Position numbers and translations under genes: made by a program. From Megalobrama amblycephala (lineage: Eukaryota > Chordata > Actinopteri > Cypriniformes > Xenocyprididae): DNA of 64,000 nt. The stretch is taken from NCBI RefSeq assembly GCF_018812025.1, contig NC_063058.1, positions 19,770,297-19,834,296 of the forward strand, in the 5' to 3' direction. Positions within the stretch are counted from its first letter, which is position 1, and the number at the start of each line of letters is the position of its first letter. Below are positions 10,645 through 21,216 of this stretch, piece after piece. Under the pieces are notes generated by a model that saw only the letters and a list, made by a program, of their open reading frames with translations, was not told the DNA's origin and did not search any database.

Positions 10645-11970
10645 CACATATGCACACATATACACATTATTTTTGTAAATAATTTTACATTTTTTAAATA
10701 TATAAATTGGTTCTTTTGCATTTATTGAAAAATATATTTTTATTTTATAAATAAATTTTGCATTTTTATATAATATTTATAAACTTTTCATTTTGAATTC
10801 ATTTATTTTTTAAATACATGGTTATTTAGTATTTATTGTAAAATTGCTTGTAAATAAATTGTTTTGCATTTTTATATAATACATAAAATGGTTATTTTGC
10901 ATTTTATATAATATACAAACTTAAAATTTCATATTTAGATGTTTTAAAATTTCATATTACTTCAAATTTCTTGGTAGCACTGGAAACGAAAGGTCAAGCG
11001 TGCTGCATTGTGGGTTACAGTACTCTCCGTTACATACTGCACATTTTAGCAAATGTATAAGGGCATCCAAGAATTGTATGCATAGTTTCATACAGAACAT
11101 TCTTGTGAATACTGCATAGTATACATACTACAGAAATAGATCAGTATAGTAGTTTGGGATTCTGAACACAGCCCTTTTTCCTCTTACCACACTTTTGTTG
11201 TCATCTTTTTGGGAATGTCGTTTTCTTATGCGAGTCAGTGGGCTGTAAAGTGAAGTTAGATACATTCTTTCATATTGTCATTGATATGAATTGATGATGA
11301 CTTGTCTATTACATGCCATATACAAATAAGTATTAGATCAATATGATATTTACAAATGAAATGTTACCTAGGGGTCTCAGGAACAAAAGTGGAGGAGCAT
11401 TCATGGGAGAGCCCAGGGTCTTCAAACAGGTGGTCGCTGTCATTCAACAGACAGGCGTTGTTCAGGGAGTCCGGGGTGTCTGGCTCCTTCTGGAAACTGT
11501 AGAGAGGACCGCCGACCTCTGAGTCTGAGCTTTCCTGTGTGCCATCCATCACTCCTGAATATGGTTAATGTGTTTGTACTTTGGCTATAGCTGACAGACT
11601 TTGTACTGTTGAGTCTATGAAGAGGAAAAACAAGACAGGAAGATAAATAAAAGCCTCTTATAGGCTTTGTAAACATGTAAACATTTTACACTCAATATCT
11701 TATTGACATGCTAAAACGAGCAGTTCCTTGCTAAAGAATTAGTTATCATTGATATCAACTGACAGGCATTTAGGGTCCTCCGGGTGTGCGCGAAAACAAC
11801 ATTACTGCGGTGTTTAAACGGCCTGTGGTGCGGTTGGCTTAATCGAAGACGCTGGTAACCGGTTAGCAAGAAATTACATTAACATCTTGTGTCCATAGAT
11901 CACGAAAACTGCACAGGTTTACTAATGGAAGTGAAATACGTTAACTTTACTTACCATCTTTACAAATCAT
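3747..11970 (-). CDS. RING-H2 E3 ubiquitin ligase, RLIM/Arkadia-like, with a SUMO-interaction-like motif
   Basis: Eleven coding exons (11970-11955, 11554-11368, 11242-11188, 9634-9136, 9058-8907, 8833-8762, 8656-8533, 4380-4274, 4183-4062, 3986-3887, 3806-3747) join with matching phases into 497 residues. The C-terminus is a RING-H2 domain, C446-x2-C449 ... C464-x-H466-x2-H469-x2-C472-x10-C483-x2-C486, preceded by the [10 protein letters not shown] helix seen before the RING in RLIM- and RNF38-type ligases. A hydrophobic IVII at 271-274 followed by EDDADD looks like a SUMO-interaction motif. A basic KRRR at 118-121 and a Ser/Lys-rich middle suggest a nuclear protein. Such ligases bring an E2 to a substrate; a SUMO-directed role is inference. 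The first exon supplies only MICKD; the ATG at 11549 is an alternative start. I do not recognise the exact orthologue and give no symbol. Confidence 0.85.
4436..4950. repeat. dispersed cyprinid repeat (family R, AGTCTTCAGTGTCACATGAT core)
   Basis: Ends TGCCATTCAAAAGGTTTGGG and ACCCAACTTTTGACCAGCAG are inverted versions of each other, and the core GATCATGTGACACTGAAGAC recurs many times in the window, in both orientations. It lies in the large intron of the RING gene. Other copies or pieces are at 18042-18178 with 19021-19300, 21386-21745, 24842-25036, 33300-33470, 41222-41400, and 44990-45103 with 45872-46130. Confidence 0.75.
5120..5222. repeat. simple repeats (AAAT)n, (AT)n and (CA)n
   Basis: A run of AAAT units, then TA/AT, then CA dinucleotides. 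It separates two copies of the dispersed R family. Confidence 0.9.
5226..6150. repeat. two R-family copies in inverted orientation (fold-back of about 450-base arms)
   Basis: The left copy (5226-5751) begins ACAGTACAGTCCAAAAGTTT and the right copy (about 5760-6150) ends AAACTTTTGGACTGTACTGT, its exact inverse. The inner core TGTCACATGATCCTTCAGAA at about 5454 pairs with TTCTGAAGGATCATGTGACA at about 5906. The pair could form a very long hairpin. Confidence 0.75.
6200..8036. mobile_element. inverted-repeat element flanked by TTA, carrying a nested fold-back element
   Basis: Ends TGGGGCGTTCACACCAGATG and CGTCTGGTGTGAATGCACCA are imperfect inverted repeats, each flanked by TTA (6197-6199, 8037-8039). 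A three-base TTA duplication is typical of PIF/Harbinger elements. A second element occupies 6594-7751. Confidence 0.75.
6594..7751. mobile_element. fold-back element with GGTAACACTTTACTTGAAG termini
   Basis: The left arm 6594-6900 (GGTAACACTTTACTTGAAG, then many TGACAT/TGTCAT motifs) is repeated inverted at about 7440-7751. The centre holds a smaller element, about 7148-7407, with its own GGTAACACTTTATTTT/GAAGTGTTACC ends. This makes a three-level nest inside the RING gene intron. Confidence 0.75.
8050..8104. mobile_element. solo right end of an Angel-like element
   Basis: Only the right end (GAGGGTGAGTAAAT...TTTTAGGTGAACTATACCT, then TTAA) is present. No left partner is visible, so this is a fragment. 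Confidence 0.6.
9773..10471. mobile_element. TTAA-bounded element family X, copy 1, with an expanded 58-bp minisatellite
   Basis: Termini AGGTGCTAAAGAGGAT and ATCCTCTTTAGCACCT are inverted repeats, flanked by TTAA on both sides. It sits in an intron of the RING gene. The same element occurs once more at 61872-62419. Copy 1 differs in holding four tandem units of a 58-base block that is single in copy 2. Confidence 0.85.
10062..10296. repeat. four-copy 58-bp tandem repeat inside the family X element
   Basis: The unit, containing TCTCACAAGGAACGTCATGG and GATAAGCCAGAGGGCCAATC, recurs every 58 bases four times with almost no divergence. This looks like a recent local expansion. Confidence 0.9.
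10588..10641. repeat. (AT)n microsatellite
   Basis: An uninterrupted run of AT dinucleotides in an AT-rich intron of the RING gene. From about 10480 to 10970 there is only AT-rich sequence. Confidence 0.9.
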
Positions 11971-12110
11971 ACCACCACGAAAAGCAAAAATCTTCGCTTA
12001 GATACCGCCTCAGCGATTAGCGAAGTCACAATGGAAAACACCGCCATAGAACTTACGGGGCTTTTTCCGGTTACGCCACTTCCGGCACATGGATAGTTGG
12101 GTTTGCGTTT
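11971..12110 (-). promoter_or_regulatory. probable promoter and 5' UTR of the RING gene
   Basis: GC content and CpG count rise here, with CTTCCGG (ETS-like, about 12079) and a minus-strand ATGGCGG (YY1-like, about 12041). The first coding exon with its GTAAGT donor lies directly downstream on the minus strand. The motifs are seen; promoter function is inferred. Confidence 0.4.
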
Positions 12111-12398
12111 AAAGAACCCAAATATTTTTCTTAAAAATAAAAAGTAAAATAAAAGCCTTATTTTATTTAAATGTCAAAAAAACTTATTAAAACCTATTTG
12201 AACATACTTACTGATATAAACCACTTCACATAAATGTAATTCAAGTTATATTTACGTTCATTCAGTCTTATATATCATATATTATATATATAATTTTGAT
12301 GACATCCTGCACTACGCATAATTTTGTCCTATCAAATGTTCTGTAGAATGAGAACCCACCCTCTAATGCCATCAGTAACCAACTAGCAAGCAGTAAAA

Positions 12399-12419
<21 letters not shown>

Positions 12420-12466
<47 letters not shown>
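12420..12466. repeat. (TG)n(TA)n microsatellite
   Basis: A GT run followed by a long AT run, between the sycp3 3' end and the RING gene promoter. The rest of 12110-12600 holds nothing I recognise. Confidence 0.9.
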
Positions 12467-12469
<3 letters not shown>

Positions 12470-12608
12470 ATTCATGGCTGTGATGTAACATGCCAATGGA
12501 TAATTTTAAAACAGGGAAAAGCTCTTTGACATGTTCCACCCAAACCATCCCGGTTCAATAGAAAATAACACACAACAACACAGGAAGGAAAACTGAATTT
12601 GCAGGATC

Positions 12609-12614
12609 TTTAAT
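12609..12614 (-). terminator. possible poly(A) signal of sycp3 (ATTAAA)
   Basis: The common variant ATTAAA lies on the minus strand about 215 bases after the sycp3 stop. No AATAAA is closer. Confidence 0.35.
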
Positions 12615-12826
12615 AGATTAAAAAAAATATACAGAAGCATCTATTTGGATAGTTTCATATAATACAACAGGAGTACGATTATATATTAAAATGAACAAAT
12701 TTATGTAAAAAATAAAAACAAAGATAACTTATAAACTCATATTCAATAAAAGAAACCTTCCTTTCAGAACATAAGGTTAAGTCATCCACACATTTCTATT
12801 GATGACATTAGAACAGAAAGATGTTT

Positions 12827-14984
12827 TCAGAACAGCATGGATTGGAGGGACTTCCGAACAGTGGCCATCTCCTGTTGTTGCTGGAATAATAAAACGAAAG
12901 CATTGTTCTTATATGTTAAATACATTTTCATTGTTCTTAAAGGGTTAGTTCACCCAAAAAATAAAAAATTCTGTCACAAATTAAGATATTTTTGATGAAA
13001 TCTGAGATTTTTTTAATCTCACATAGAACGCAAATATCTTAATTTGTGTTTTGAAGATGAACGAAGGTCTTACGGGAGTGAAACGACATGAGGGTGAGTG
13101 ATTAATGACAGAATTTTTTATTTTTTGGGTGAACTAACCCTTTAAATTGTTCATAATCCATTCTTACATTGAACTGAATTTACAATTTAAATAAAAAATG
13201 GTTTTATGAACAATTTACAGAAAATCCTCGAGCTCCAAGGCTGTTTTAGTTATTTCAGTAATGTAGCATACAATACATTTCACACTGAAAGGCTATTTAA
13301 AGCAGACATTTTTAATATCTAAACTCTGTTGTGTGAAATCTTTTTGAGAAGCACTCACTGTGTCCATCATTATCTTCTTCTGCAGCAGAGCCATCTCCTT
13401 TCTGAGCTCCATCTGTGTGCCCTGCAGGAAGGATTCATGGCTTTTCTCCATCTCCTCCATGTTCTGCACAGAAATTAAAGACCTCACTCGGTCAGCCAAA
13501 TGATGAAAAAAAAAGGTCTTGGTCAATTTTCAAATAATTAAAGTGATGACGGCATCAGTAACCTTGACAAACTGCTCATACAGGTCTTTGATGGTTTTCA
13601 TTTTTTGGTTTTGCACAACCCTCGCCTGCTGGAAGAGCTTCTGCTGCTGGCGAAACAAATTCTGTGAAAACAGAAATTAGGAAGTTCAAAGGCAAAGTGA
13701 GAGACGTTTACATCAAAAATCTCTAAATGGCTGCTAGATATCCCAAAAAGCTGCATTCTATTTTTCAGGAGACCCTTAATCCTACAATTAACATTTCCTT
13801 TAGTGTGATGCTGTGCCCCAAAATAACACGTTTCAACTTTTAAAACTTCTTGACTTCATCTTTATGTGACGAATGTCTGGCTCTTACGTTTAGTTTCTCC
13901 TCCTGCTCCTCAGATTTCTGAACATCAGTTTCCCACTGCTGAAGCACAGAGAGCACCTGCTGAGAATAGTCTTGTGTCAGCTTCTGCCTGCAAAAAAATC
14001 AGCATGAACATCAGAGTGGGTGCGAATAAAGAAGAATGTGTCGTTTTCCATCAAGTGCTTTCATTTACCTCTGATTCTGCTGGGTTTTCCACATTTGCTC
14101 CAGTTTCTGAGTGCTGCCCTTTAAGGAGCTTTTGGTGAGAACCTCCAAGCGCTTTCTTTTGGTCTGCATGGCCTTGCTGATGTCCGCTAAATGGCCGTTC
14201 AGTCATATTTTTGAGTATTAAACAGTATTTCAAAATAGACCATATGCAGTTGAGTCATTCCATGAAACCGGTACGATTTGAGTCCCTCTGACCTTTTTCA
14301 GTGTATTTTATCTATTTGGTCACCAAAATATATTTTTAAAAGCTTTTTGATCAAAAATGATGAGGTTGCTGTCACAAAAAGTGCTCATTTCAGGCTTTAG
14401 TATAGCAAAAGTGTGAGATTTTTTGTAACTTTTATATTTGCAATTACTGAATTAGTGTGAGGGACATCTGATTAATAGGAAAATGTTGATTTTATCACAA
14501 ATACTTTTTATAATAATATTATAGAGAGCTCCCATAGTGTCCATAACTTAAAATAATGACCAATAATAATAGGGGTGGGAAAATATGTTTTTCTGGAAGT
14601 TAAATATGTCATTAATGTTGTGGGGTGTTCAGAAAAGTAATATATTTTGGTAAAAAAATCTAAAAACGTGTAAATCCAAATCGTACCGGTTTCGTGGGAT
14701 GACTCAGTTGTTGACTTCACTTACCACCGAATCTTTCCAGCATATTTTGAACCTCATTCCTAGAAAAAGGATAAAGGATAGCAAATTATTTTTTGATCCA
14801 GAGAAAGGCTTCATAACCTTCGCTAGGTTTATATATCTTGCTGACTTACCCCACACCAGCATGTAGTTCATCATCATCAAACGTCTCTGCAGATCTCTTC
14901 TTGGTCAGCTTGTCAATGATTGGAGTTTCTAATGTATCAGAACAACATAAAAACATGCTTCACATATGTATATGTGAGCATATT

Positions 14985-15038
<54 letters not shown>

Positions 15039-15344
15039 TTTTATTCCCATGGATGGTAATAACTTTACATATTTCTAATGACCTTGGAGTGCCATGTAAA
15101 TTGTAAATACCATGGTATTACCTCTAATGTCATCACTGTAACACAAATGATCTTTTGTTATAGTATATGATTATAAAATAAGCTATTTTATAATAAAATA
15201 CACAGCCACACCATCTCTTGTATCATCGTCAGATCCGCTTCCTTTCTTTTCCTCCTCCAGTTTGTTGAAGTCAAACGCTTTCAGGTCTGTAGAGCTGTCA
15301 GTGTGTTTGGTCTTCTTGTTTTGTTTTCTCGCTGAAGCTGCCAT
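12827..15344 (-). CDS. sycp3: synaptonemal complex protein 3
   Basis: Eight coding exons (15344-15212, 14928-14850, 14759-14725, 14186-14069, 13987-13888, 13661-13563, 13463-13359, 12880-12827) join into 240 residues (human 236). SYCP3 forms fibres along the axial and lateral elements of meiotic chromosomes and is needed for homologue pairing and crossing-over. The order fits: a polar N-terminus with an acidic patch (SGSDDD), an [18 protein letters not shown] helix start, the KRKRLEV basic helix, a long Gln/Glu/Lys coiled coil ([30 protein letters not shown]) and the nearly invariant C-terminus RKSLQSMLF. The N-terminus, [13 protein letters not shown], is poorly conserved, as in other species. 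A non-coding 5' exon ends in a GTAAGT donor near 15633. Expression should be meiotic; an E2F-type site lies upstream. Confidence 0.97.
12941..13141. mobile_element. short TTAA-bounded Angel-like element in a sycp3 intron
   Basis: Begins AGGGTTAGTTCACCC, ends GGGTGAACTAACCCT, flanked by TTAA on both sides. At about 200 bases it is a minimal fold-back copy. Confidence 0.85.
14246..14711. mobile_element. inverted-repeat element in a sycp3 intron
   Basis: GTTGAGTCATTCCATGAAAC at the left is matched inverted by GTTTCGTGGGATGACTCAGTTG at the right, and the match continues inward through CCGGTACGATTTG. The interior is AT-rich with no reading frame. The superfamily is unknown. Confidence 0.7.
14990..15036. 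repeat. (TA)n microsatellite
   Basis: An uninterrupted TA run in the first sycp3 intron after the start exon. Confidence 0.9.
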
Positions 15345-15801
15345 AGTCTCACTGTATGAAGAGTATTTTGCGGTAGTCTGAGGATAAATTCAAATATAAA
15401 GCAGCAACAAATGACAAACCCGCACCTGTTAATCAATTCAAAGAATTATCATTAGCTTAGTCCTGAAACATGATATCGTTCATAATGAAAGCATTATATT
15501 AAAATAATTTAAACCAGATACCGTAGGTTATATAAAACTATTTTTATTCACAAAAGCTAAAAACAGGCTTTATGTATGCCTCGGTTTTCCTCTCTGTAAG
15601 AATCTACGTTACACAGAATCATCTATAACTTACCTGACGCGTTTGATCTCTCTACTCTAACCAGTCACTCCTGCCTAGAAAACTATCTAAAATTGAATTA
15701 CTTTTACTAATGTATGTTATTACGCTATAACCGTTTATTGAAAGATATTTAATTATTTTAATGTTTGGCGACGGTTTGAACTCCTGCGTCTCTGAAGCGG
15801 T

Positions 15802-15809
15802 TTTCCCGC
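15802..15809. promoter_or_regulatory. E2F-consensus site upstream of sycp3
   Basis: TTTCCCGC, a perfect E2F consensus, lies about 170 bases beyond the donor of the non-coding sycp3 exon in a local CpG-rich patch. In mammals many germline genes carry E2F6 sites that keep them silent in somatic cells; a link here is inference. Confidence 0.35.
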
Positions 15810-15949
15810 GGATTTTATTTTGAGCGCGAGAGGATGAGCTTCGTTTCCTGTTTACACTCGTTGTCAGTACGACCCCAAAAACGTATAGAGGGATTGTATA
15901 AAAAATATATAATTTTTTCATTTTAATACACATATATTTTTTTTATTTA

Positions 15950-16990
15950 CTTCTCATATATACGTTTATGCTGTGTTTTGGGGGATATGAATAACTTTTT
16001 TATCTATACACTGCAAAATTCCTCAACTACACCATTAGCATGCATATAAAATTTTGCAATTTTTATGTGGAAAAAAAAAAAAACTAATGATAAAAATTAA
16101 ATATGAGTTGTTTCTGGATATTGATCTGTGTTAGATACAGAATTTTGCCATCTGCTGGTTAGAGAAAAGCTTGTAGGAATTAGTTTTAGAAAAACAGGGG
16201 TAATTACCATATCTGTCCAGCAGAGGCCCATAGAGATCCATTCATTTTTCTGGATATATATATAGTGAATATATACATTTAAAGTATTAAATTAGTATTT
16301 TTGTTAAAGCTTAGAATTTGTTATTGTTGTTTGTCTTTTGAAGTGTCTTGTTTTTGCAATAATGCCACATAAGTTTCCACTAAAAGATGAGACTTGATTG
16401 TAATTACATATTATTTATTCCAATACTTCAAATGTATATAAATAATTAAATTAAGAATAAGAAATACATTTTAAAAAAGTAAATAAAGCCAACAACGAAA
16501 AAAAAAAAAAAAATCAGCAATAAGCAGATATGAGTGAACATCTTTGTGTGATCAGGCTCATTCCACACTGCATTTGTGCCATAGTACCAAGCCTTCATTT
16601 ACGTGTAGAAATTTTCAGATTTATGCTGAAATTACTGATTTTATTTGCCAATTTCTATAAAAATGCTCTCTATTGCAGTCATATTGAGCCCAAACACCAT
16701 GAATGTGAATTTATTTTTTAACGCCTTCAGAACAACCGAATCAAACCAAGGATTTTTTTTTTTTGTGTGTGTGTGTGCGCGTGTATAAACTGATAATGTA
16801 CAAAAAGTCACTAAATTTTATGCAACGGAGATGAAGGGAACCATGTTCTAACTAAGGAAAAGTCCCTTGGGGTCACCCTGACCCCAAACAGTACATCAGG
16901 GTTAATGACTAAAGATGTACTTCATAATGTAAATTATTAGGATAGTGAAACAGGTTAAATACATTTTCGTACCAAGAGTCAAGAGTAAAA
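15950..16990. other. intergenic stretch between sycp3 and actr6
   Basis: AT-rich sequence with poly(A) runs near 16071 and 16499 and a short TG run near 16765. I see no exon or element in it. Confidence 0.5.
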
Positions 16991-16998
16991 AAAGAAGT

Positions 16999-17004
16999 TT
17001 TATT
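16999..17004 (-). terminator. poly(A) signal of actr6
   Basis: AATAAA on the minus strand about 230 bases after the actr6 stop. Confidence 0.55.
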
Positions 17005-17231
17005 TCTACAGCTCACATTATTTTAATATGTACACAATAAGAAAAGTCTTTGCAAAAAAAAAAAAAATTATACAGGAACACAATACATATTTTTACATTC
17101 AAAGTCAAAGAGCCTATTGACTACAGAGTAATATTGAATGTAATTTACAGTTGCCAATATACAGCTTAGTTTTAATACAAAACATGTGCAATGTTCAAAT
17201 TTCCTGTACCAAAAGATCATTCATATGCAGG

Positions 17232-19382
17232 TCAAATATCAAACTTTTCTTCACATACATAATGTCCATTTTCCTCATAATCGTCTCGCGTGACCACCAT
17301 CTCTTCAAAGTCAGGGTTTTCGGCCAATAACTTTCCTCCTTCCCATGGGTAGCAAATAGGACTGAGAACAAAAGATAAATATTCAGCAACAATACCCAAA
17401 CAAAATGTCAATCATTCTTTCAGAACTCTCAAAACATACTTCTGTGGCAGAACGACAGACACTTCATATTCTACAGGAGCGAGTGCACGGACTTCTTTGT
17501 AAACCCGATCTCTGAATCCAGGGAACAAGGTGTTGCCGCCAGTAAGAACAATGTTCTTATAGAAGTGGGGCTGCATCTCTGGACATAAAAAGTAGGCATT
17601 TATCAGAGTACTTTCAATGAAATAACATTTTAAACCACAAATACATCTAAAGAGATGAAGCCAGATGAAATCTACCTTCCGGCATGTTGTTAATGGAGTT
17701 GACCAAAGCCTCAGGTATGCCCATCTCCTGAATGCCGATGTCAGAGGGGTGAAAGAGCATCTCTGGGACTGCAAACCTCTCATTGGTGAGTCGCAAAATC
17801 TGCTCCCCAGTCTTATATTTGCCTGTAAAATTCATTTCCTCTCGAGGCTGAAGCGCAAAGAAAAAAAAATGCTGTATAAGTAAAAGACAAAGTTGTACTG
17901 TTGAATTTTTTCATAGTATGCCAAATTGCTTACCTTGCAAAATCCCTTTTTGATAGAGCTGAAATCTGGCAGCACATAGTCTCTCATAACCGTATTATCT
18001 TCTCCTTTCAATCTGTCAAATCATCAGAATTATTTATATTAAATATACACTGACTAGTGTCTAAAAGTTTGGGGTTGGCAAGATTTTTTTTAATGTTTTT
18101 GAAAGACATCTCTTCTATTCAACAAGGCTGTATTTATTTGATCAAAAATACAGTAAAAACAGTAATATTGTGAAATAGCATGGGCGTACGGGACACCCCC
18201 GCAGTGCGTGGATTCACCTATTTACTATGTAGCCTTTGCTTTTTTTAGAACTGAACTCAATTGACTATAAAGATGAAAATAAAGCATCCAAGTGAAGCCA
18301 AAAAATGCAATCAGAAGATCATATTTTTAGTGCTAAATTACCACAAAAGGGGGAAAATATCACCGTTGTTTCCATCGCCCGTTTGTAAAGTAAAGCCAAG
18401 ACAACAGCAAGCCTTGACGCACTGCATTACTGTTAGCAGAAGTGTGTCATTAACTGAGATAAATAAATATGTTTGGTCTTTGCTGAGACATTGTTATTAT
18501 TATTATTATTATATTTTGCACAAACATATTTACCCCATCGCCAGCTCTGCTAATGGTCTAATGACTGAAGTTCTTCTCCAAATGTAGCCTAGCCAGTAAG
18601 TCTAATCCATAGTCAAGTTATTTCTTTATTCTTTCACTGTAAATACATGAATTTAGGCCTATATCATTTGATTCACTGATCGAAATTATTGAGAATTTGC
18701 GGCCGAAACAGCAATTTTTGTTTTCGATCTAAATAGTTTTGGAGGGCTGAAATCGTTCACCGAAACGATTTTGTATTTTCAAGATCAATCTTTTTCAGTC
18801 TGTTTTTCTCTGTTGATGCGTAAACAATTTCACTAAAATTTGTAGCGCGCACCCATCCAATAATAACAATAAACTCTTCTTTAATATAAAAAAAAGTCTT
18901 TCTCAAGTTTTAAATTCTGTCGAAAACAATTTTAAAAAGATAATTGATTTTTAATCTCACAATTCTGACTTCTTTTCTCAGAATTTAGAGATATAATGTC
19001 AAGGGGCAGCGGTATGCCACTGTGAAATAGTATTGTAATTTAAAATAACTTTCCTATTTTAAATGTATTATAAAATGTAATGTATTCCTTCAATCAAAGA
19101 TGAATTTTCAGCATCATTACTCCAGTCTTCAGTGTCACATGATCCTTCAGAAATCATTCTGATTTGCTGCTCAAGAAACATTTCTTATTATTATTATCAA
19201 TGTTGAAAACAGTTGTGCTGCTTAATATTATTGTGGAAAATTAAAATGTATTTACTGTCTTTGATCAATGTAATGTATCCTTGATGAATAATACATCAAC
19301 TTATATATATTAGTGCTGTCAAATTGATTAATCGCATCTAACAAGTTTGTTTACATAATATGAGTGTGTATATCTATATCTA

Positions 19383-19417
<35 letters not shown>

Positions 19418-20709
19418 CATACATACACACACACACACATTATGTAAACAAACTTTTATGTTATATGCGATTAATCGATTTGACAGCACTAATATATATG
19501 TAATTTGCTAATGCAATAAATTGCTAATTTGTTATGATCAAGTTGATGCAAACTTACTGTGCAATATCCATGTCCTTGTAGAAATCTTGAGACACGTAAC
19601 ACACATCCTCCTTGACCTGATTGATCACATGGGTCTCATCCATCACATGCAGCTGCCTTTAAGACAAAGACTGACAAGTTCAAAGAGAAACACCACCAAA
19701 GAATTATTTTCATCAAATGGCAGCAAGCCTACCTGTATGAAATGATCTCCTTCAAATGGTTGGTGAGCAGCTTTCCTCCTACATTCATTCTAGGAAGTGC
19801 ACAGAGATTCATAAAATGTTCAGTGTTTCTATGACTTTATAAAATGATTTTAGGCTAATGAGCCGCTCACCTGCAGATTCCTTCTTTCATCTTTCTTCCC
19901 CTGCAATAAGGAACGATGTGTGTGAAGGAGAAGCCGCTGTCCACCACAATGCAACACAGCTCAGAGTTTTTCTCATGGAAGTATCGATGAGCACTCAAAG
20001 ATCCAGCTGAAAACAAAATTACATCTTCAGATTTATGGAATCCTCGTACATAATCTAAGTAGGCTGCATCCTAGTACACTATACTTGCCATTAATTCTGA
20101 GGGCGGACTGGAACTGATATTCTTCAAATAAAATCTCATTCATGGATTCTTGAATTGAGGTGAAGTTGAAGTACGGTTCTGTTATCACAATGTTGGTATC
20201 AGCAAAGTCCACCTGCAAATATTTTGTGTAATTTCTCATACTCTACATTTATGAAACAGAAATGTGATGTTTGTAATCATTCAAGTACCTTAAACATCTC
20301 CTTTCCAAACAAATGATCCCAGACTTTGCGCTGCACATCCCAGTTCACAAGATACCCCTGATATAGATGCAGAAGAGATGAAGTAAGACATTTATATAGA
20401 ATGCAGTGAAGTTTATAATTCATATTGAGGCGGTACCTTTTGAAACGGGAGGATGTAGAAGAGTCCGGACGGGTCTTTGATTTCATCCAGCTGATTGGCA
20501 GTGAAAGTTTTCAACCTGGAGGTCTTCGAACGGAATTGGCAATTTGGGATAACACTAATGGAAAAAAGATTCGGTATTTAGCTTAACATAACTACTACCA
20601 CATAATATAGCAAAATGAAATGCATAATAAAAGCACTGTACCTGACTTTCTCATGACTATAACCGATTTTGGCGAAGTACGCGCCATTATCCAGTACGAG
20701 CGTTGACAT
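17232..20709 (-). CDS. actr6: actin-related protein 6
   Basis: Eleven exons (20709-20642, 20554-20437, 20357-20289, 20212-20089, 20006-19871, 19789-19733, 19656-19558, 18012-17934, 17847-17676, 17578-17440, 17361-17232) join into 396 residues, the same length as human ARP6. ARP6 is a subunit of the SRCAP/SWR1 remodeller that deposits histone H2A.Z. The N-terminus MSTLVLDNGAYFAKIGYS is the actin-fold phosphate-1 loop region. CCIVVDSGFSFTHIVP carries the second nucleotide-binding DSG motif, and NIVLTGGNTLFPGF is the adenosine-loop motif. The C-terminus CEEKFDI matches the family. Intron 4 (20088-20007) starts with GC in place of GT. Intron 7 contains an inserted element with a 10-base duplication. 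The start lies about 275 bases from the gtse1 poly(A) signal, so the actr6 promoter must be compact. Confidence 0.98.
18179..19020. mobile_element. insertion of 842 bp with a 10-bp target duplication
   Basis: TGTGAAATAG occurs at 18169-18178 and again at 19021-19030, and the R-family repeat continues across the gap as if uninterrupted. The insert starts CATGGGCGTACGGGACACCC and ends GGGCAGCGGTATGCCAC, with no clear inverted termini. A 10-base duplication without inverted repeats suggests a retroposon, but the class is not certain. Confidence 0.65.
19310..19497. mobile_element. small palindromic element with (TA)n(CA)n centre
   Basis: ATATTAGTGCTGTCAAATTG at the left and CGATTTGACAGCACTAATAT at the right are inverted repeats that extend through GATTAATCGCAT and TAACAAGTTTGTTTAC. 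The centre is a TA/CA microsatellite. Confidence 0.7.
20007..20088 (-). other. GC-AG intron of actr6
   Basis: On the minus strand the exon ends AATTAATG and the intron starts GCAAGTATAG, ending TTTTCAG. Only this junction keeps the conserved reading RINAGSLSAHRYF; the GT two codons later would change the frame. GC-AG introns are a known minor class with otherwise strong donors, as here. Confidence 0.8.
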
Positions 20710-20983
20710 TGTTACATCTCAGTTAAGCAGACGGACTGGTTTAAATCACAAGATGAGATTGATAAATTATGAAGCAAACTGCATTTACTTTAGTAGTCTA
20801 AATAAACTTTGAATCGGCTAAATGGTCATGCTGCTCAATGGGCTTCTTATTCTATACTTCATATGTTAAAAATCTGAGAACAGAGAATGCATACCGCCCC
20901 CTACTGTATGGGAGTTTGTTTGTGTGCAGTGGTAACACTGAAATTATACTACTAACAAGAACGACAACATTGTAAATTTAACA

Positions 20984-20989
20984 TTTATT
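20984..20989 (-). terminator. poly(A) signal of gtse1
   Basis: AATAAA on the minus strand about 230 bases after the gtse1 stop and about 275 bases before the actr6 start. Confidence 0.5.
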
Positions 20990-21216
20990 TGTACCTTTTG
21001 GAGGAAATACAACTTTCATTTCTAAAAAATACTGCAGATCACCATAATTACATACAATTATGTAGGACAGACAACACATAAAAAGAAGGTCACAATCAAA
21101 GTGTAATAAAGCACAGCAGCATCCAAGCTCCCTCATTAGATTGATTTCTTCAGTATTTGAAATGCTCCAGTTAATATTTTTTCTTGGCACAGTTCACAGT
21201 TAATTCTGTTGGTCCT

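Noticed and set aside
11364..11552. GTG start at 11552 for the RING protein
   Set aside because: A spliced upstream exon with ATG at 11970 joins in frame through a GTAAGT donor and an AG acceptor; the ATG at 11549 remains a possible alternative.
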